Positions 1 to 8,604 of a stretch of DNA of 64,000 nucleotides are shown here, piece after piece. Both the position numbers and the translations under genes were made by a program. The stretch is from Caulobacter vibrioides (GTDB taxonomy: Bacteria > Pseudomonadota > Alphaproteobacteria > Caulobacterales > Caulobacteraceae), in contig NZ_PJRR01000019.1 of NCBI RefSeq assembly GCF_002858865.1, positions 62,001 to 126,000 on the forward strand. The letters are read 5' to 3'. The first letter of the stretch is position 1. Each line of letters starts with the position of its first letter. Below the pieces are notes generated by a model that worked only from the letters and a program-made list of their open reading frames with translations, was not told where the DNA came from and made no database searches.

Positions 1-330
1 GGCCTGGATCCAGATCTCACGGCCGCCCTTACCGACGCGCTTGTATTTTCCCGTCAGGAACTCACCGGCCTTTAGGCGTTGCCAGAAGTCGCGATACTCC
101 GCACCGGCGGCGAAGGCCGGATCGACGAACAGGCTGTGGTGGCGCCCCTGGATCTCGCCCAAGCCGTAACCGACAGCGCGCAGGAAGTTGTCGTTTGCCG
201 TGATGATCGACCCGTCGAGATTGAACTCAATCACAGCCTGGGAACGCTGAATGGCGGCGACAATGCCTTCAAGTTCGCAAATACGATTGGCTTGGTCGCC
301 TGTGTCGCGGCCAATAGAGAACAGAGCCAT
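1..330 (-). CDS. PAS-domain methyl-accepting chemotaxis protein, N-terminal part
   Basis: The first 110 residues of a protein that runs off the left edge of the window. After a short N-terminal stretch there is a PAS fold: a hydrophobic strand with NLDG, then TANDNFL, GYGLGEIQGRHHSLFVDP and a WQRLKAGEF helix. This pattern is typical of soluble, PAS-containing chemoreceptors and PAS sensors of Caulobacter and related bacteria. The signalling domain is not in view, so the chemoreceptor identity is inferred from PAS subtype; a PAS histidine kinase or diguanylate cyclase is possible. The ATG at 330 follows a GGGACC purine-rich site. A CtrA-like box lies 56-70 bases upstream. Confidence 0.72.
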   Translation of the reverse strand, partial: MALFSIGRDTGDQANRICELEGIVAAIQRSQAVIEFNLDGSIITANDNFLRAVGYGLGEIQGRHHSLFVDPAFAAGAEYRDFWQRLKAGEFLTGKYKRVGKGGREIWIQA

Positions 331-385
331 TCGAGGTCCCGGTGGGTTGCTTGGACTATCAAGCATCACAACTGGCCGCGCATGG

Positions 386-400
386 TTAACGGGCCGCTAA
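386..400 (-). promoter_or_regulatory. Candidate CtrA-binding box
   Basis: Read on the minus strand the site is TTAG-N7-TTAACC, one mismatch from the TTAA-N7-TTAA(C) box bound by the cell-cycle regulator CtrA. It lies 56-70 bases upstream of the PAS/chemoreceptor start, a sensible place for an activator or repressor site. Identification rests on the motif alone. Confidence 0.4.
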
Positions 401-461
401 TGCTCCCGTTTGGGGCGACCTATCGCCGAACGCGGTTCTAAAATCGCCATCCAGAGTGGAA

Positions 462-478
462 GTCTGACAGCGTCAGAC
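462..478. promoter_or_regulatory. Perfect 7+7 palindrome between SDR and chemoreceptor genes
   Basis: GTCTGAC-AGC-GTCAGAC. It lies 38 bases downstream of the SDR stop and about 130 bases upstream of the PAS-protein start. No T-tract follows on either strand, so it looks more like an operator or a weak RNA hairpin than an intrinsic terminator. Confidence 0.3.
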
Positions 479-515
479 AACCCTTGCGTCCATGAAGGCG
501 GCGCCGCCGAATCGG

Positions 516-1271
516 TCAGGCGTCGATCGACGCTGATTCCTGGCCGCGTTCCTTGAAGCGAACCACACCCTTGGCCGCCTCGCGATCAGTGCGCAGCAGA
601 TCGACCATGAACGGCGCGATGGTCTCTGGTGCGGGGACCGTCGCGGGGTTTTCGCCCGGGAAAGCGGCGGAGCGCATCTTGGTCCGCATGGCGCCAGGGT
701 CGACGCAGAAGGCGCGAACAGTCGTGTTCTCCATCTCGTCGGCATAGACGTCGACGAGGGCCTCCAGGGCGGCCTTGGTCGCGGCGTAGGCGCCCCAGAA
801 GGCGGGACGGCTCTTGGCGACGCTGCTGGAGAAGAACACCGCCCGGCCGGCGTCCGACGCGCGCAGCAGCGGATCCATGCTGCGGATCAGGCGCCAGTTG
901 GCCGTCAGGTTGGTGGACAGGATCATGTCCCAGCCCTTGGGCTCCAGATGGCTGACGGGCGTCAGGGGGCCCAGCACGCCGGCGGCGCCGACCAGGATGT
1001 CGAGCTTGCCCCAGCGCTTGTGAATGGCCGCGCCGAGGTGATCCAGGCCATCGGCCTCACGCAGGTCCAGCGGTACGAGCGTGGCGCGCTCGCCCGTCGC
1101 CTGCAGGATCGCATCGTCCAGCGCTTCCAGAGCGCCTTGCGTCCGCCCCACGGCGATCACGTGCGCGCCGGCCTTGGCCAGGCCCAGGGCGACGGCTTCG
1201 CCGATGCCGCGCGTGGCGCCGGTGACAAGAGCGATGCGGCCGGCCAGCGGCTTGGAGGAGTCGGAGGTCAT
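516..1271 (-). CDS. SDR-family NAD(P)-dependent oxidoreductase
   Basis: A 251-residue classical short-chain dehydrogenase/reductase. The cofactor-binding TGATRGIG motif is at residues 17-24. A Ser cluster at 148-150, Tyr162 and Lys166 (YAATK) form the catalytic triad. The usual NNAG motif appears as GAAG, a tolerated variant. The protein should be cytosolic and oxidise or reduce a carbonyl/hydroxyl substrate that cannot be named from sequence. It stands alone: the next gene upstream on this strand is a transporter 48 bases away, so co-transcription is possible. The start is an ATG and the length is normal for the family. Confidence 0.9.
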   Translation of the reverse strand: MTSDSSKPLAGRIALVTGATRGIGEAVALGLAKAGAHVIAVGRTQGALEALDDAILQATGERATLVPLDLREADGLDHLGAAIHKRWGKLDILVGAAGVLGPLTPVSHLEPKGWDMILSTNLTANWRLIRSMDPLLRASDAGRAVFFSSSVAKSRPAFWGAYAATKAALEALVDVYADEMENTTVRAFCVDPGAMRTKMRSAAFPGENPATVPAPETIAPFMVDLLRTDREAAKGVVRFKERGQESASIDA

Positions 1272-1319
1272 GGGCGCGTTCTAGAGCAGGGAAGCGGAAA
1301 CGAAAACCGGCGGAAGCCC

Positions 1320-2306
1320 TTAAGCCTCTAGGATTTCTGACGGCCGCTTGGCGTAATGCTGGGCGATCACCGAGCAGGCCATCAGCTGGATCTGATGAAA
1401 GATCATCAGCGGCAACACGATGACCCCCGCGGTCGGGCCGGGGAACAGGATGCCGGCCATCGGCACGCCCGTCGCCATGCTCTTCTTGGAGCCGCAGAAC
1501 ATGATGGTGATCTCGTCCTCCTTCGAGAAGCCGAGCGCGCGCGCGCCATAGGTCGTGGCGGCCAGCACGATCGCCAGCAGAACGCAGCAGGCCAGCAGCA
1601 ACGCGATCATCTCCACGGCCGAGACCTTGGCCCAGATGCCGCCGACGACCGCCTCGCTGAAGGCGGCGTAGACCACCAGAAGGATCGAGCCGCGATCGAC
1701 ATAGCCGACCAGTTGCTTGTGCTTCTCGACCCATTGGGCGACCAGCGGCCGGGCCAGCTGGCCGACAATGAAGGGCAGCAGCAGTTGGACGATGATGTCC
1801 TTGATCGACTCCCAGCCCCCGGCTGCGCCGCTCTCGGTATGCATCAGGACGCTGACCAGCACCGGCGTGATGAAGATGCCGAACAGGTTGGAGGCCGAGG
1901 CCGCGCAGACCGCCGCGGCGACATTGCCGCGAGCGATCGAGGTGAAGGCGATCGACGACTGCACCGTCGACGGCAGGCAGCACAGGAACAGCATGCCCGC
2001 CGCCAGGGTCGAGGACAGAACGCCCAGCTTGCTGGCCACAAGGCCCAGCACCGGGAACATCACGAAGGTGAAGGCCAGGATCGTCAGGTGCAGGCGCCAG
2101 TGCGTGACGCCCGCCACCACAGCCTCGCGCGACAGCTTGGCGCCGTGCAGAAAGAATAGCAGGGCGATCGCCAGCTTGACGATGACCGACAGGCCTTCCG
2201 CCGCCGCGCCGCGGACAGGCAGAACCGAGGCCAGCACGACCATGCCGAACAGGGCGATGACGTAGGGCTCGATTTTCAGCTTATCGAGCAGGCTCTTGAA
2301 ACCCAT
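1320..2306 (-). CDS. Bile acid:sodium symporter-like membrane transporter
   Basis: A 328-residue integral membrane protein with about ten hydrophobic segments, resembling the SBF-like/YfeH branch of the bile acid:Na+ symporter superfamily. The features that suggest this are an early FFLHGAKLS segment, an LPSTVQSS stretch in the middle and FCGSKKSMATGVPMA late in the protein, which are crossover-helix-like motifs. An organic anion is the likely substrate, but it cannot be specified. The ATG at 2306 follows GAGGA at good spacing and is preferred over an in-frame TTG six bases upstream. It is separated from purF by only 46 bases, yet the functions are unrelated. Confidence 0.85.
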   Translation of the reverse strand: MGFKSLLDKLKIEPYVIALFGMVVLASVLPVRGAAAEGLSVIVKLAIALLFFLHGAKLSREAVVAGVTHWRLHLTILAFTFVMFPVLGLVASKLGVLSSTLAAGMLFLCCLPSTVQSSIAFTSIARGNVAAAVCAASASNLFGIFITPVLVSVLMHTESGAAGGWESIKDIIVQLLLPFIVGQLARPLVAQWVEKHKQLVGYVDRGSILLVVYAAFSEAVVGGIWAKVSAVEMIALLLACCVLLAIVLAATTYGARALGFSKEDEITIMFCGSKKSMATGVPMAGILFPGPTAGVIVLPLMIFHQIQLMACSVIAQHYAKRPSEILEA

Positions 2307-2352
2307 GGACAAAATCCTCGTCCCGCCCAGTCTTGGCGGGACGAGGGATATG

Positions 2353-3855
2353 TCACGCGCTGACCAGCAGCGAAAGCTGCTTGTCGTTGGTTTCGTTGCG
2401 ACCCTCGGCGATCTCGCGGTCCGTCAGGCGGGTCGGATAGTCGCCGGTGAAGTAGTGATCGGTGAACTGCGGGGTCGCCGGGTCGCGCTGACCCGCTTCC
2501 AGGGCGTCGTAGAGACCGTCCACGGACAGGAAGCCCAGCGAGTCGACCTCCAGGAACCGGGCCATCTCTTCCAGCGACTTGTTGGCCGCCAGCAGCTGCT
2601 CACGCTCGGGCATGTCGATGCCGTAGAAGTCGGGCCACTTGATCGGCGGGCTGGCCGAGCGGAGGTGGACCTCCTTGGCGCCGGCTTCGCGAACCATGCG
2701 GACGATCTTCAGCGAGGTAGTGCCGCGCACGATCGAGTCGTCGATCAGGACGACGCGCTTGCCGGCCAGGACCGCGCGATTGGGGCTGTGCTTCATGCGC
2801 ACGCCCAGTTCGCGCACGCCCTGGGTGGGCTGGATGAAGGTGCGGCCCACATAGTGGTTGCGGATGATGCCCATCTCGAACGGCAGGCCGCTCTGCTGGG
2901 CGTAGCCGAGGGCGGCCGGCACGCCGCTGTCGGGCACGGGCACCACGACATCGGCCTCGACGCCGGTTTCCTTGGCCAGGTTCATGCCCATGCGCTTGCG
3001 CACGCCATAGACCGAGCGACCGTTCACGACGCTGTCGGGACGGGCGAAATAGACATACTCGAACACGCAAGGACGCGCCGGAGCGGTCTGGAAGGGCTTG
3101 GTCGAGGTGATGCCGGTCTCTTCGATCACCACCATCTCGCCGTGCTCGATGTCGCGGACGAAGCGCGCGCCGATCATGTCGAGCGCGCAGGTCTCAGACG
3201 CCAGCACCGGCTTGCCGTCCAGATCACCCAGCACCAGCGGCCGGATGCCCAGCGGGTCGCGCACGCCGATCATCTTCTTGTTGGTGATCGCCACCAGGGC
3301 GTAGCCGCCCTCGATCTGGCTGATCGCATCGACGAAGCGATCGACGATCTTGGCCTTCCGCGAGCGCGCGATCAGGTGAAGGATCGCTTCGGAGTCCGAG
3401 GTCGACTGGAAGATCGCGCCTTCCTGCACCAGGCGCTCGCGCAGGGTCAGGAAGTTGGTCAGGTTGCCGTTGTGGGCGATCGCCACGCCGCCGGTTTCGA
3501 GATCGGCGAACATCGGCTGGACGTTGCGGATGAAGCTGCCGCCGGCCGTCGAATAGCGCGTGTGGCCGATGGCCATGTTGCCCGGCAGGCGCTGGACGAG
3601 GTCGGCGCCGGTGAAGGCGTCGCCGACATGGCCCATGTGCCGCTCGGTGTGGAAGCGATTGCCGTCGAAGGCGGCGATGCCGCAGGCCTCCTGGCCGCGG
3701 TGCTGCAAAGCGTGGAGGCCCAGCGCGGCGATGGCGGCGGCGTCACGCACGCCGAACACGCCGAACACGCCGCATTCCAGACGCAGGCTGTCGTCCTCCG
3801 GGTCCCGCCAGGGGCTCGAGGAATAGCGGTCAGTCGACTGGCCCAGGAAGGTCAT
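2353..3855 (-). CDS. purF: Amidophosphoribosyltransferase
   Basis: PurF catalyses the first step of purine synthesis: glutamine + PRPP gives phosphoribosylamine. The N-terminal Ntn glutaminase starts at Cys28 (ECGVFG), preceded by a 27-residue propeptide that must be removed. The C-terminal phosphoribosyltransferase carries the PRPP loop VVLIDDSIVRGTT at about 368-380. At 500 residues the length is usual. Of the four Fe-S cysteines of the Bacillus-type enzyme only Cys263 remains; the other positions hold Asp409 and a TDHYF sequence near 465-469. So this is a propeptide-bearing but probably cluster-free enzyme. The ATG overlaps the cvpA stop (ATGA). Confidence 0.97.
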   Translation of the reverse strand: MTFLGQSTDRYSSSPWRDPEDDSLRLECGVFGVFGVRDAAAIAALGLHALQHRGQEACGIAAFDGNRFHTERHMGHVGDAFTGADLVQRLPGNMAIGHTRYSTAGGSFIRNVQPMFADLETGGVAIAHNGNLTNFLTLRERLVQEGAIFQSTSDSEAILHLIARSRKAKIVDRFVDAISQIEGGYALVAITNKKMIGVRDPLGIRPLVLGDLDGKPVLASETCALDMIGARFVRDIEHGEMVVIEETGITSTKPFQTAPARPCVFEYVYFARPDSVVNGRSVYGVRKRMGMNLAKETGVEADVVVPVPDSGVPAALGYAQQSGLPFEMGIIRNHYVGRTFIQPTQGVRELGVRMKHSPNRAVLAGKRVVLIDDSIVRGTTSLKIVRMVREAGAKEVHLRSASPPIKWPDFYGIDMPEREQLLAANKSLEEMARFLEVDSLGFLSVDGLYDALEAGQRDPATPQFTDHYFTGDYPTRLTDREIAEGRNETNDKQLSLLVSA

Positions 3856-4469
3856 CGCGATTTCTCCACCAGGTCGTCGAGGTTCCGACGCTGGTTCTCA
3901 TCATAGCCTTTTCCCGACGATTCCTCGCCGGACGTATTGTCGCCGCCGTCCTTGACGGCGTCCTTGATCGCCGGAGCGATCTTGCCGGCCAGGGCCTTGC
4001 CCTTGGGGGCGAAGACTTTCAGCACGGTGCCGCTGACTTCCGACAGCGGATAGAAAATCGAGTCCTCCACCCAGCGCGGCATGCGATCCGGGGGCGTCGC
4101 CAGATGCAGAAGAAGATTGAACACGCCCAGGATCACCAGGGCGCGTATCAGGCCGAAGCCGGCGCCGACCGCCTGGTCGAGAACGCCGGCTGAGGTGTCG
4201 TGCAGGCTGGCGGTGATCCGCCCGCCGATCAGACGCACGATCAGGAAAACGATAACGAAGACGACCAGGATCGCCGTGGCGGTCGCCGCCCAGTCGGGGT
4301 CCATCATCTCGCGGAAGAGCGGGCCGGTGACGCGCAGGCCAAACAGGGCGATGGCGGCGGCGAAGATGAAGGACAGCGCCGAGGTCAGCTCGCGCGAGGC
4401 GCCGCGCACCCAGCCCGTGACGCCTGAGATCAGGAGCAGCAGGCCGGCGATGATGTCGAACGGGGTCAC
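3852..4469 (-). CDS. cvpA: CvpA family membrane protein
   Basis: A 205-residue protein with four hydrophobic segments in the first 130 residues, then a hydrophilic, charged tail of about 75 residues rich in Lys, Asp and Gly. The N-terminal half has the CvpA signature (GVTGWVRGASRELTS). E. coli CvpA is named for colicin V export, but its molecular role is unsettled; it is linked to envelope stress and bile resistance. Its pairing with purF is conserved across many bacteria and is seen here with a 4-base overlap at each end (radA stop/GTG start, and stop/purF ATG), implying translational coupling. Start codon is GTG. Confidence 0.92.
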   Translation of the reverse strand: MTPFDIIAGLLLLISGVTGWVRGASRELTSALSFIFAAAIALFGLRVTGPLFREMMDPDWAATATAILVVFVIVFLIVRLIGGRITASLHDTSAGVLDQAVGAGFGLIRALVILGVFNLLLHLATPPDRMPRWVEDSIFYPLSEVSGTVLKVFAPKGKALAGKIAPAIKDAVKDGGDNTSGEESSGKGYDENQRRNLDDLVEKSR

Positions 4470-5848
4470 GTCAGGCTGGTCCAGATTTCGTCGCCGATCC
4501 GGCGGACGGCGTCCGTCAACCGCGCCACGCCCGCCACGGGCAGGGCGCCGCCGCCTTCCGGCAGGCCGGCGAGCGGGCCGAGCGCGCGGTCAAACCCCAG
4601 TTTCGCGGCTTCCTTCAAACGGGTCTCCATCCGACTGACCGGGCGGACTTCGCCCGACAGGCTGAGTTCGCCGAACACGACGCAGTCCTGGGGCAGGGCG
4701 ACGTCCAGGGCGGAAGAGGCCAGGGCCGCCGCCGCCGCGAGATCCGCCGCCGGTTCGGTAATGCGCAGGCCGCCGGCGACGTTCAGATAGACGTCCTTGT
4801 CGCCAAAACCAAGGCCGCATCGGGCCTCGAGCACGGCGAGCACCATGGCGAGGCGTCCAGAGTCCCAGCCGACGACGGCGCGGCGCGGCGTTCCATAGGC
4901 CGAAGGCGCGACCAGAGCCTGGAATTCCACGAGCACGGGGCGCGAGCCCTCGATGCCGGCGAACACCGCCGCGCCGGCGGCGCGCTCGCCGCCCTCGTTG
5001 AGAAACAGGGCCGAGGGGTTCTTGACCTCGCGCAGGCCCACATCGCCCATCTCGAACACGCCGATCTCGTCGGTCGCGCCAAAGCGGTTCTTGGCGCCGC
5101 GCAGGATCCGGAACGGATAGCCGCGCTCGCCCTCGAACGACAGCACAGCGTCCACGAGGTGCTCGACGACGCGCGGGCCGGCGATCTGGCCGTCCTTGGT
5201 GACGTGGCCGACCAGGAGGATCGCAACGCCCTTCTTCTTGGCCAGGCGCACCAGCTCGGTGGCGCAGGCGCGGACCTGGGTGACGGTGCCGGGACCGGCC
5301 TCGTGGGCGTCGCTCCACAGCGTCTGGATCGAGTCGATAACCACGAGGTCGAAGTTGTCGCGCTTGAGGCCATCGAGGATGTCACGCAGCGCGGTTTCGG
5401 CGGCCAGGCTGACATTGGCCTTGGCCAGACCCATGCGGTCGGCGCGGCCCCGGATCTGCTCCACGGCCTCTTCGCCGGAGATATAGGCGCAGGAGACGCC
5501 GCGCGCGGCGGCGCTGGCGCAGACCTGCAGCAGCAGGGTGGACTTGCCCACGCCCGGATCGCCGCCGATCAGCAGCGCTGAACCCGGCACCACGCCGCCG
5601 CCGCACACACGGTCGAACTCGTCGACGCCGGTCAGGATGCGGGGCGGGGGCGCGGTCTCGCTTTCCAGGCCCGTGAACTGCAGGCCGCGCACGCGGGTGG
5701 CCTTGGTCGCCGACAGGGCTCCCGGCGGCTTGGCGCTGACCTCCTCGACCAGGGTGTTCCAGCTTTGGCAGGCCGAGCACTGTCCCGACCACTTGGTCTG
5801 GACCGCGCCACAGGACTGGCAGGCGTAAACGGCGCCGTCGCGGGCCAT
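4466..5848 (-). CDS. radA: DNA repair protein RadA (Sms)
   Basis: RadA is a RecA-like ATPase/helicase that promotes branch migration of recombination intermediates. The order is clear: zinc finger C10-x2-C13-x10-C24-x2-C27, a RecA-fold core with Walker A GGDPGVGKS (95-103), the RadA-specific KNRFG motif at 253-257, and a C-terminal Lon-protease-like domain without obvious peptidase residues. At 460 residues it is full length. It is the promoter-proximal gene of radA-cvpA-purF and its stop overlaps the cvpA start. A purine-rich stretch (GGAGACCC) precedes the ATG. Confidence 0.97.
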   Translation of the reverse strand: MARDGAVYACQSCGAVQTKWSGQCSACQSWNTLVEEVSAKPPGALSATKATRVRGLQFTGLESETAPPPRILTGVDEFDRVCGGGVVPGSALLIGGDPGVGKSTLLLQVCASAAARGVSCAYISGEEAVEQIRGRADRMGLAKANVSLAAETALRDILDGLKRDNFDLVVIDSIQTLWSDAHEAGPGTVTQVRACATELVRLAKKKGVAILLVGHVTKDGQIAGPRVVEHLVDAVLSFEGERGYPFRILRGAKNRFGATDEIGVFEMGDVGLREVKNPSALFLNEGGERAAGAAVFAGIEGSRPVLVEFQALVAPSAYGTPRRAVVGWDSGRLAMVLAVLEARCGLGFGDKDVYLNVAGGLRITEPAADLAAAAALASSALDVALPQDCVVFGELSLSGEVRPVSRMETRLKEAAKLGFDRALGPLAGLPEGGGALPVAGVARLTDAVRRIGDEIWTSLT

Positions 5849-5921
5849 GGGGTCTCCTGATTCTCGGATGCGGGGAGACTACAGGGTGAGACCCGCCTGC
5901 GCCAAAGGCGGACGCACGGGG

Positions 5922-7016
5922 CTAGCGTGCCGCGCCGATGTATCGGCGAACCCCGCGCAGCGTCAGTCGGGTCAGGCGCTCATAGGCCGAGGTCCCGGCG
6001 GCGTCGGCGGCGTCGTCCACGGGAAGGTTGGCGCCGAACAGCTCGACCATCGCGCCGGGACGGGCCGCATCGCAGTCGGTGACGTCCACCGCGATCAGGT
6101 CCATCGACACGCGGCCCAGCATCGGCCGCCGCGCGCCGTCGAACCACACCTCGCCGCGCGGGAAGGCGGCGCGCGGGACGCCGTCGGCATAACCCGCGGC
6201 GATGATGGCGACGCGGGTGTTGTCGCTGGCGGTCCATCCGGCGCCGTAGCCGATGCTCTCACCGCGCGGCACCACGCGGACCTGCAGGATCGGCGCCTCG
6301 ACGGTCGCGACCGCCCGGATCTCGGGGTGGGGACGGCCTTCGGGGCCACCGCCGTAGAGGCTGACGCCGGGGCGGGTCTGGTCGAACCTATAGGCTTCGC
6401 CCAGGAACAGGCCGCCGGAATTGGCCAGGCTGCGCCGGACGCCCGGCAACAAGGCGGCGGCCTCCTGGAAACGCGCCAGCTGGGTGGCGTTCAGCGGATG
6501 CTCGGGGGTGTCGGCGCAGGCCAGGTGACTGACGACCAGCTCCACATCCAAGCGCTTGAGCCGGTCGAAGGACCCGACCAGCACCTTCAGCTCCTCGGGG
6601 CGCAGGCCAAGGCGGTTCATGCCGGTGTCGATGTGCAGGGCCGCCCGCAGCCGACCCGAACGCGCCTGCACGTTCCAGGCCTCGACCTGCGGCAGGCTGT
6701 TGAGCACGGGGACCAGCTGCGCGCCTTCCAGCGCCTCGCCCGATCCCGGCGTCGCGCCGTCCAGCACATAGATCGTGGCCTCGCGGTCACCGAGCGACCG
6801 GCGCAGGGCCACGCCCTCAGCCAACCGGGCAACGTAGAAGCTGCGCGCGCCTTCCGCCCACAGGCGATCGGCCACGGGCGCGGCGCCGAGGCCATAGGCG
6901 TCGGCCTTGACCGCCGGCGCCACCTCGGCGTCACCGGCGCGCGCGCGCAAGGCGGCGTAGTTATGCGCCAGGGCGTCGAGATCGATGGTGATGCGGGTGT
7001 CTTGGGCGTCGGTCAC
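5922..7016 (-). CDS. alr: Alanine racemase
   Basis: A PLP enzyme that interconverts L- and D-alanine for peptidoglycan. Lys37 in AVKADAYG is the expected Schiff-base lysine. The second catalytic base, a tyrosine, sits in SIGYGAGW in the C-terminal beta-domain, near residue 258. Other family features are the MNRLGLR and LANSGG segments. The 364-residue length is typical. The start is GTG. Seventy-three bases separate it from radA downstream and 39 from marC upstream on the same strand, so alr may be read from the marC promoter. With a single alr visible, biosynthetic versus catabolic role cannot be decided. Confidence 0.95.
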   Translation of the reverse strand: MTDAQDTRITIDLDALAHNYAALRARAGDAEVAPAVKADAYGLGAAPVADRLWAEGARSFYVARLAEGVALRRSLGDREATIYVLDGATPGSGEALEGAQLVPVLNSLPQVEAWNVQARSGRLRAALHIDTGMNRLGLRPEELKVLVGSFDRLKRLDVELVVSHLACADTPEHPLNATQLARFQEAAALLPGVRRSLANSGGLFLGEAYRFDQTRPGVSLYGGGPEGRPHPEIRAVATVEAPILQVRVVPRGESIGYGAGWTASDNTRVAIIAAGYADGVPRAAFPRGEVWFDGARRPMLGRVSMDLIAVDVTDCDAARPGAMVELFGANLPVDDAADAAGTSAYERLTRLTLRGVRRYIGAAR

Positions 7017-7055
7017 GGCTTGGGCCTAGCCGACGCGGCGCGTGGGTTCAACGGC

Positions 7056-7742
7056 TTAACCCGGGTGCGCGAGCAGGAACTTGGCCACCAGGTTCTCAAC
7101 GCCCGAGGCGATGATCTGCACGCCGATGCACAGCAGCAGGAACGCCACCAGTCGCGACAGCACCCGCGCGCCCGACGGGCCCAGCAGGCGCGTGACCTGT
7201 CCCGAGGCGCTGTAGCAGAGCCAGACCAGCACAGCGACCAGGGCGGCTGCGAGGCTGGCGCCGATGAAGAACGGCGCCACGGCGTCGCCTTCTGTCGGTC
7301 GCTGAGAGGAAAGGGCGATGGCCACCGAGATCGAACCCGGACCGGTGGTGAAGGGCATGGTCAGCGGGAAGAAGGCCACGTCGTGGTGGCTCTGGGCCGA
7401 CTCGGTCTGGTTGGCCTTGCGGTCCTCGTTCTGCTCGGGGTCCATCAGGAGGCCCCAGGCCCGGATCGCCACGACGAGGCCGCCCGCGACCCGCAGCGCG
7501 CCGATGCTCACGCCGAAGAAGTTCAGGATATAGCCGCCCAGCAGCAGCGAGCCCAGCAGCACCAGGAAGGCGTAGAAGCCGATGGCGCGCGCCAGCTTCA
7601 GGCGTTCGGGCCGCGAGCGACCGCCCATCGCCTGATCGAAGATCAGCGCCGCCCCGACCGGATTGACGATCGAGAACAGCGCCGGGAACGCCAATAGAAA
7701 GGCGCCGATCAGGCTGGAGGTGGGCAGGGGGCTGAAGTCCAT
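7056..7742 (-). CDS. MarC family integral membrane protein
   Basis: A 228-residue inner-membrane protein with about six transmembrane segments and the MarC-family pattern, including NPVGAALIF near residue 29 and FPLTMPFTTGPGSISV near 125. Despite the name, MarC proteins are not established multidrug transporters and their substrate is unknown. The Gly/Pro-rich FTTGPG segment is the best conserved part of the family. It lies 39 bases upstream of alr on the same strand. The start is an ATG. Confidence 0.9.
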   Translation of the reverse strand: MDFSPLPTSSLIGAFLLAFPALFSIVNPVGAALIFDQAMGGRSRPERLKLARAIGFYAFLVLLGSLLLGGYILNFFGVSIGALRVAGGLVVAIRAWGLLMDPEQNEDRKANQTESAQSHHDVAFFPLTMPFTTGPGSISVAIALSSQRPTEGDAVAPFFIGASLAAALVAVLVWLCYSASGQVTRLLGPSGARVLSRLVAFLLLCIGVQIIASGVENLVAKFLLAHPG

Positions 7743-7934
7743 GTGACTCGTCGGGGCTTGGAGAGCCTCAACCGTGGCCCGAGGCAGTCGGGCGCGTCAA
7801 ACCCTTCGGGCTGATGTTTCCGGGTCCTGTTGTTCGCTGGCGGGAAGCTGTCGCGGGTTTGGACGGCTTTCGACCCTGGCCAGACGTCAAAACGGTCTGC
7901 TTGCGACCTAAAGCTATGGCGTTATCCTTGATGC

Positions 7935-8159
7935 ATGCCATTTGCCGTCACTATTGAATTTTCGGACCATGCTTCCGAATATCAGAAACGAATAATTCTA
8001 TCGTTTTTCAACGCTGTTTCCGGTGCCGTAGAAGTCATTGGGAAGCCCACCTACACGTTTGTGGTCTCTCGCCAATCGAAGATCGAGAGAACACAGGACG
8101 CACTCTCAGAATGGGAGATGAAGGGGCTCATTCGCTGGAAGCCCCGTGAAGAGGAATGA
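7935..8159 (+). CDS. Small hypothetical protein (74 aa)
   Basis: A 74-residue soluble protein of no family I recognise. It has an aromatic N-terminal half (FAVTIEF, ILSFF) and a basic/acidic C-terminus ending in KPREEE. It could be a small alpha/beta protein. No convincing Shine-Dalgarno sequence precedes the ATG. Codon use and base composition are visibly AT-richer than in marC and dnaB on either side, as in the next gene, suggesting a recently gained pair. It runs opposite to all neighbours. It may be a real small gene, or a chance frame in foreign DNA. Confidence 0.5.
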   Translation: MPFAVTIEFSDHASEYQKRIILSFFNAVSGAVEVIGKPTYTFVVSRQSKIERTQDALSEWEMKGLIRWKPREEE

Positions 8160-8205
8160 TGGCACTCGGCCGATCCACCTTAGGCTTGGAGTCCGCCATC
8201 CACCC

Positions 8206-8538
8206 TTAGCCGACGGTCGGTGGTTCTGCTTCAGAGCTGGTTGATGGCTTCTTGCTGGTCTGTGCTTCAGAAAGTAGGTGAAGCGCTACGCCGCCGACGA
8301 TCACCCAGCCGAAAACGAATGCTGCTGGCGGGATGTGCCGATCAAGGCCTGGGGCTATGGTCCGAGCGGCTGAGTACAGAAAGAAGATAAAGAACGCGAT
8401 GAAGCGGGCGACCATCACGATTTTGGTCTCAGGCGAGTGCCTTTTTACCAGGTTGGCGAACAGTGTTCCCAGAAGCTGTAGCAGAGCGGCCAAGACCATC
8501 GCGATCGCCACCGCGTAAAGCCACTGCATTACAGTCAT
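8206..8538 (-). CDS. Small hypothetical membrane protein
   Basis: A 110-residue protein with three likely transmembrane segments (about residues 5-28, 41-58 and 72-88) and a polar Ser/Lys/Glu tail. No family is recognised. The ATG at 8538 has a GGGGGTG stretch just upstream and is preferred over a GTG two codons earlier. Base composition is AT-richer than in the housekeeping genes nearby. It faces the small gene at 7935-8159 tail to tail with 46 bases between, so the two may form one acquired insert between marC and dnaB. Confidence 0.6.
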   Translation of the reverse strand: MTVMQWLYAVAIAMVLAALLQLLGTLFANLVKRHSPETKIVMVARFIAFFIFFLYSAARTIAPGLDRHIPPAAFVFGWVIVGGVALHLLSEAQTSKKPSTSSEAEPPTVG

Positions 8539-8604
8539 GTGCACCCCCGGTGATCGGCAGCCAATCTAACAGGCCAACGTACGCAAACCACCCAAAGCCG
8601 CCGC

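Noticed and set aside
2296-3906. Long plus-strand frame opposite purF
   Set aside because: A GC-rich antisense shadow; composition and lack of motifs show it is not a gene. The same holds for long antisense frames opposite alr, dnaB, the TonB receptor, pepA, ppk and pyrG.
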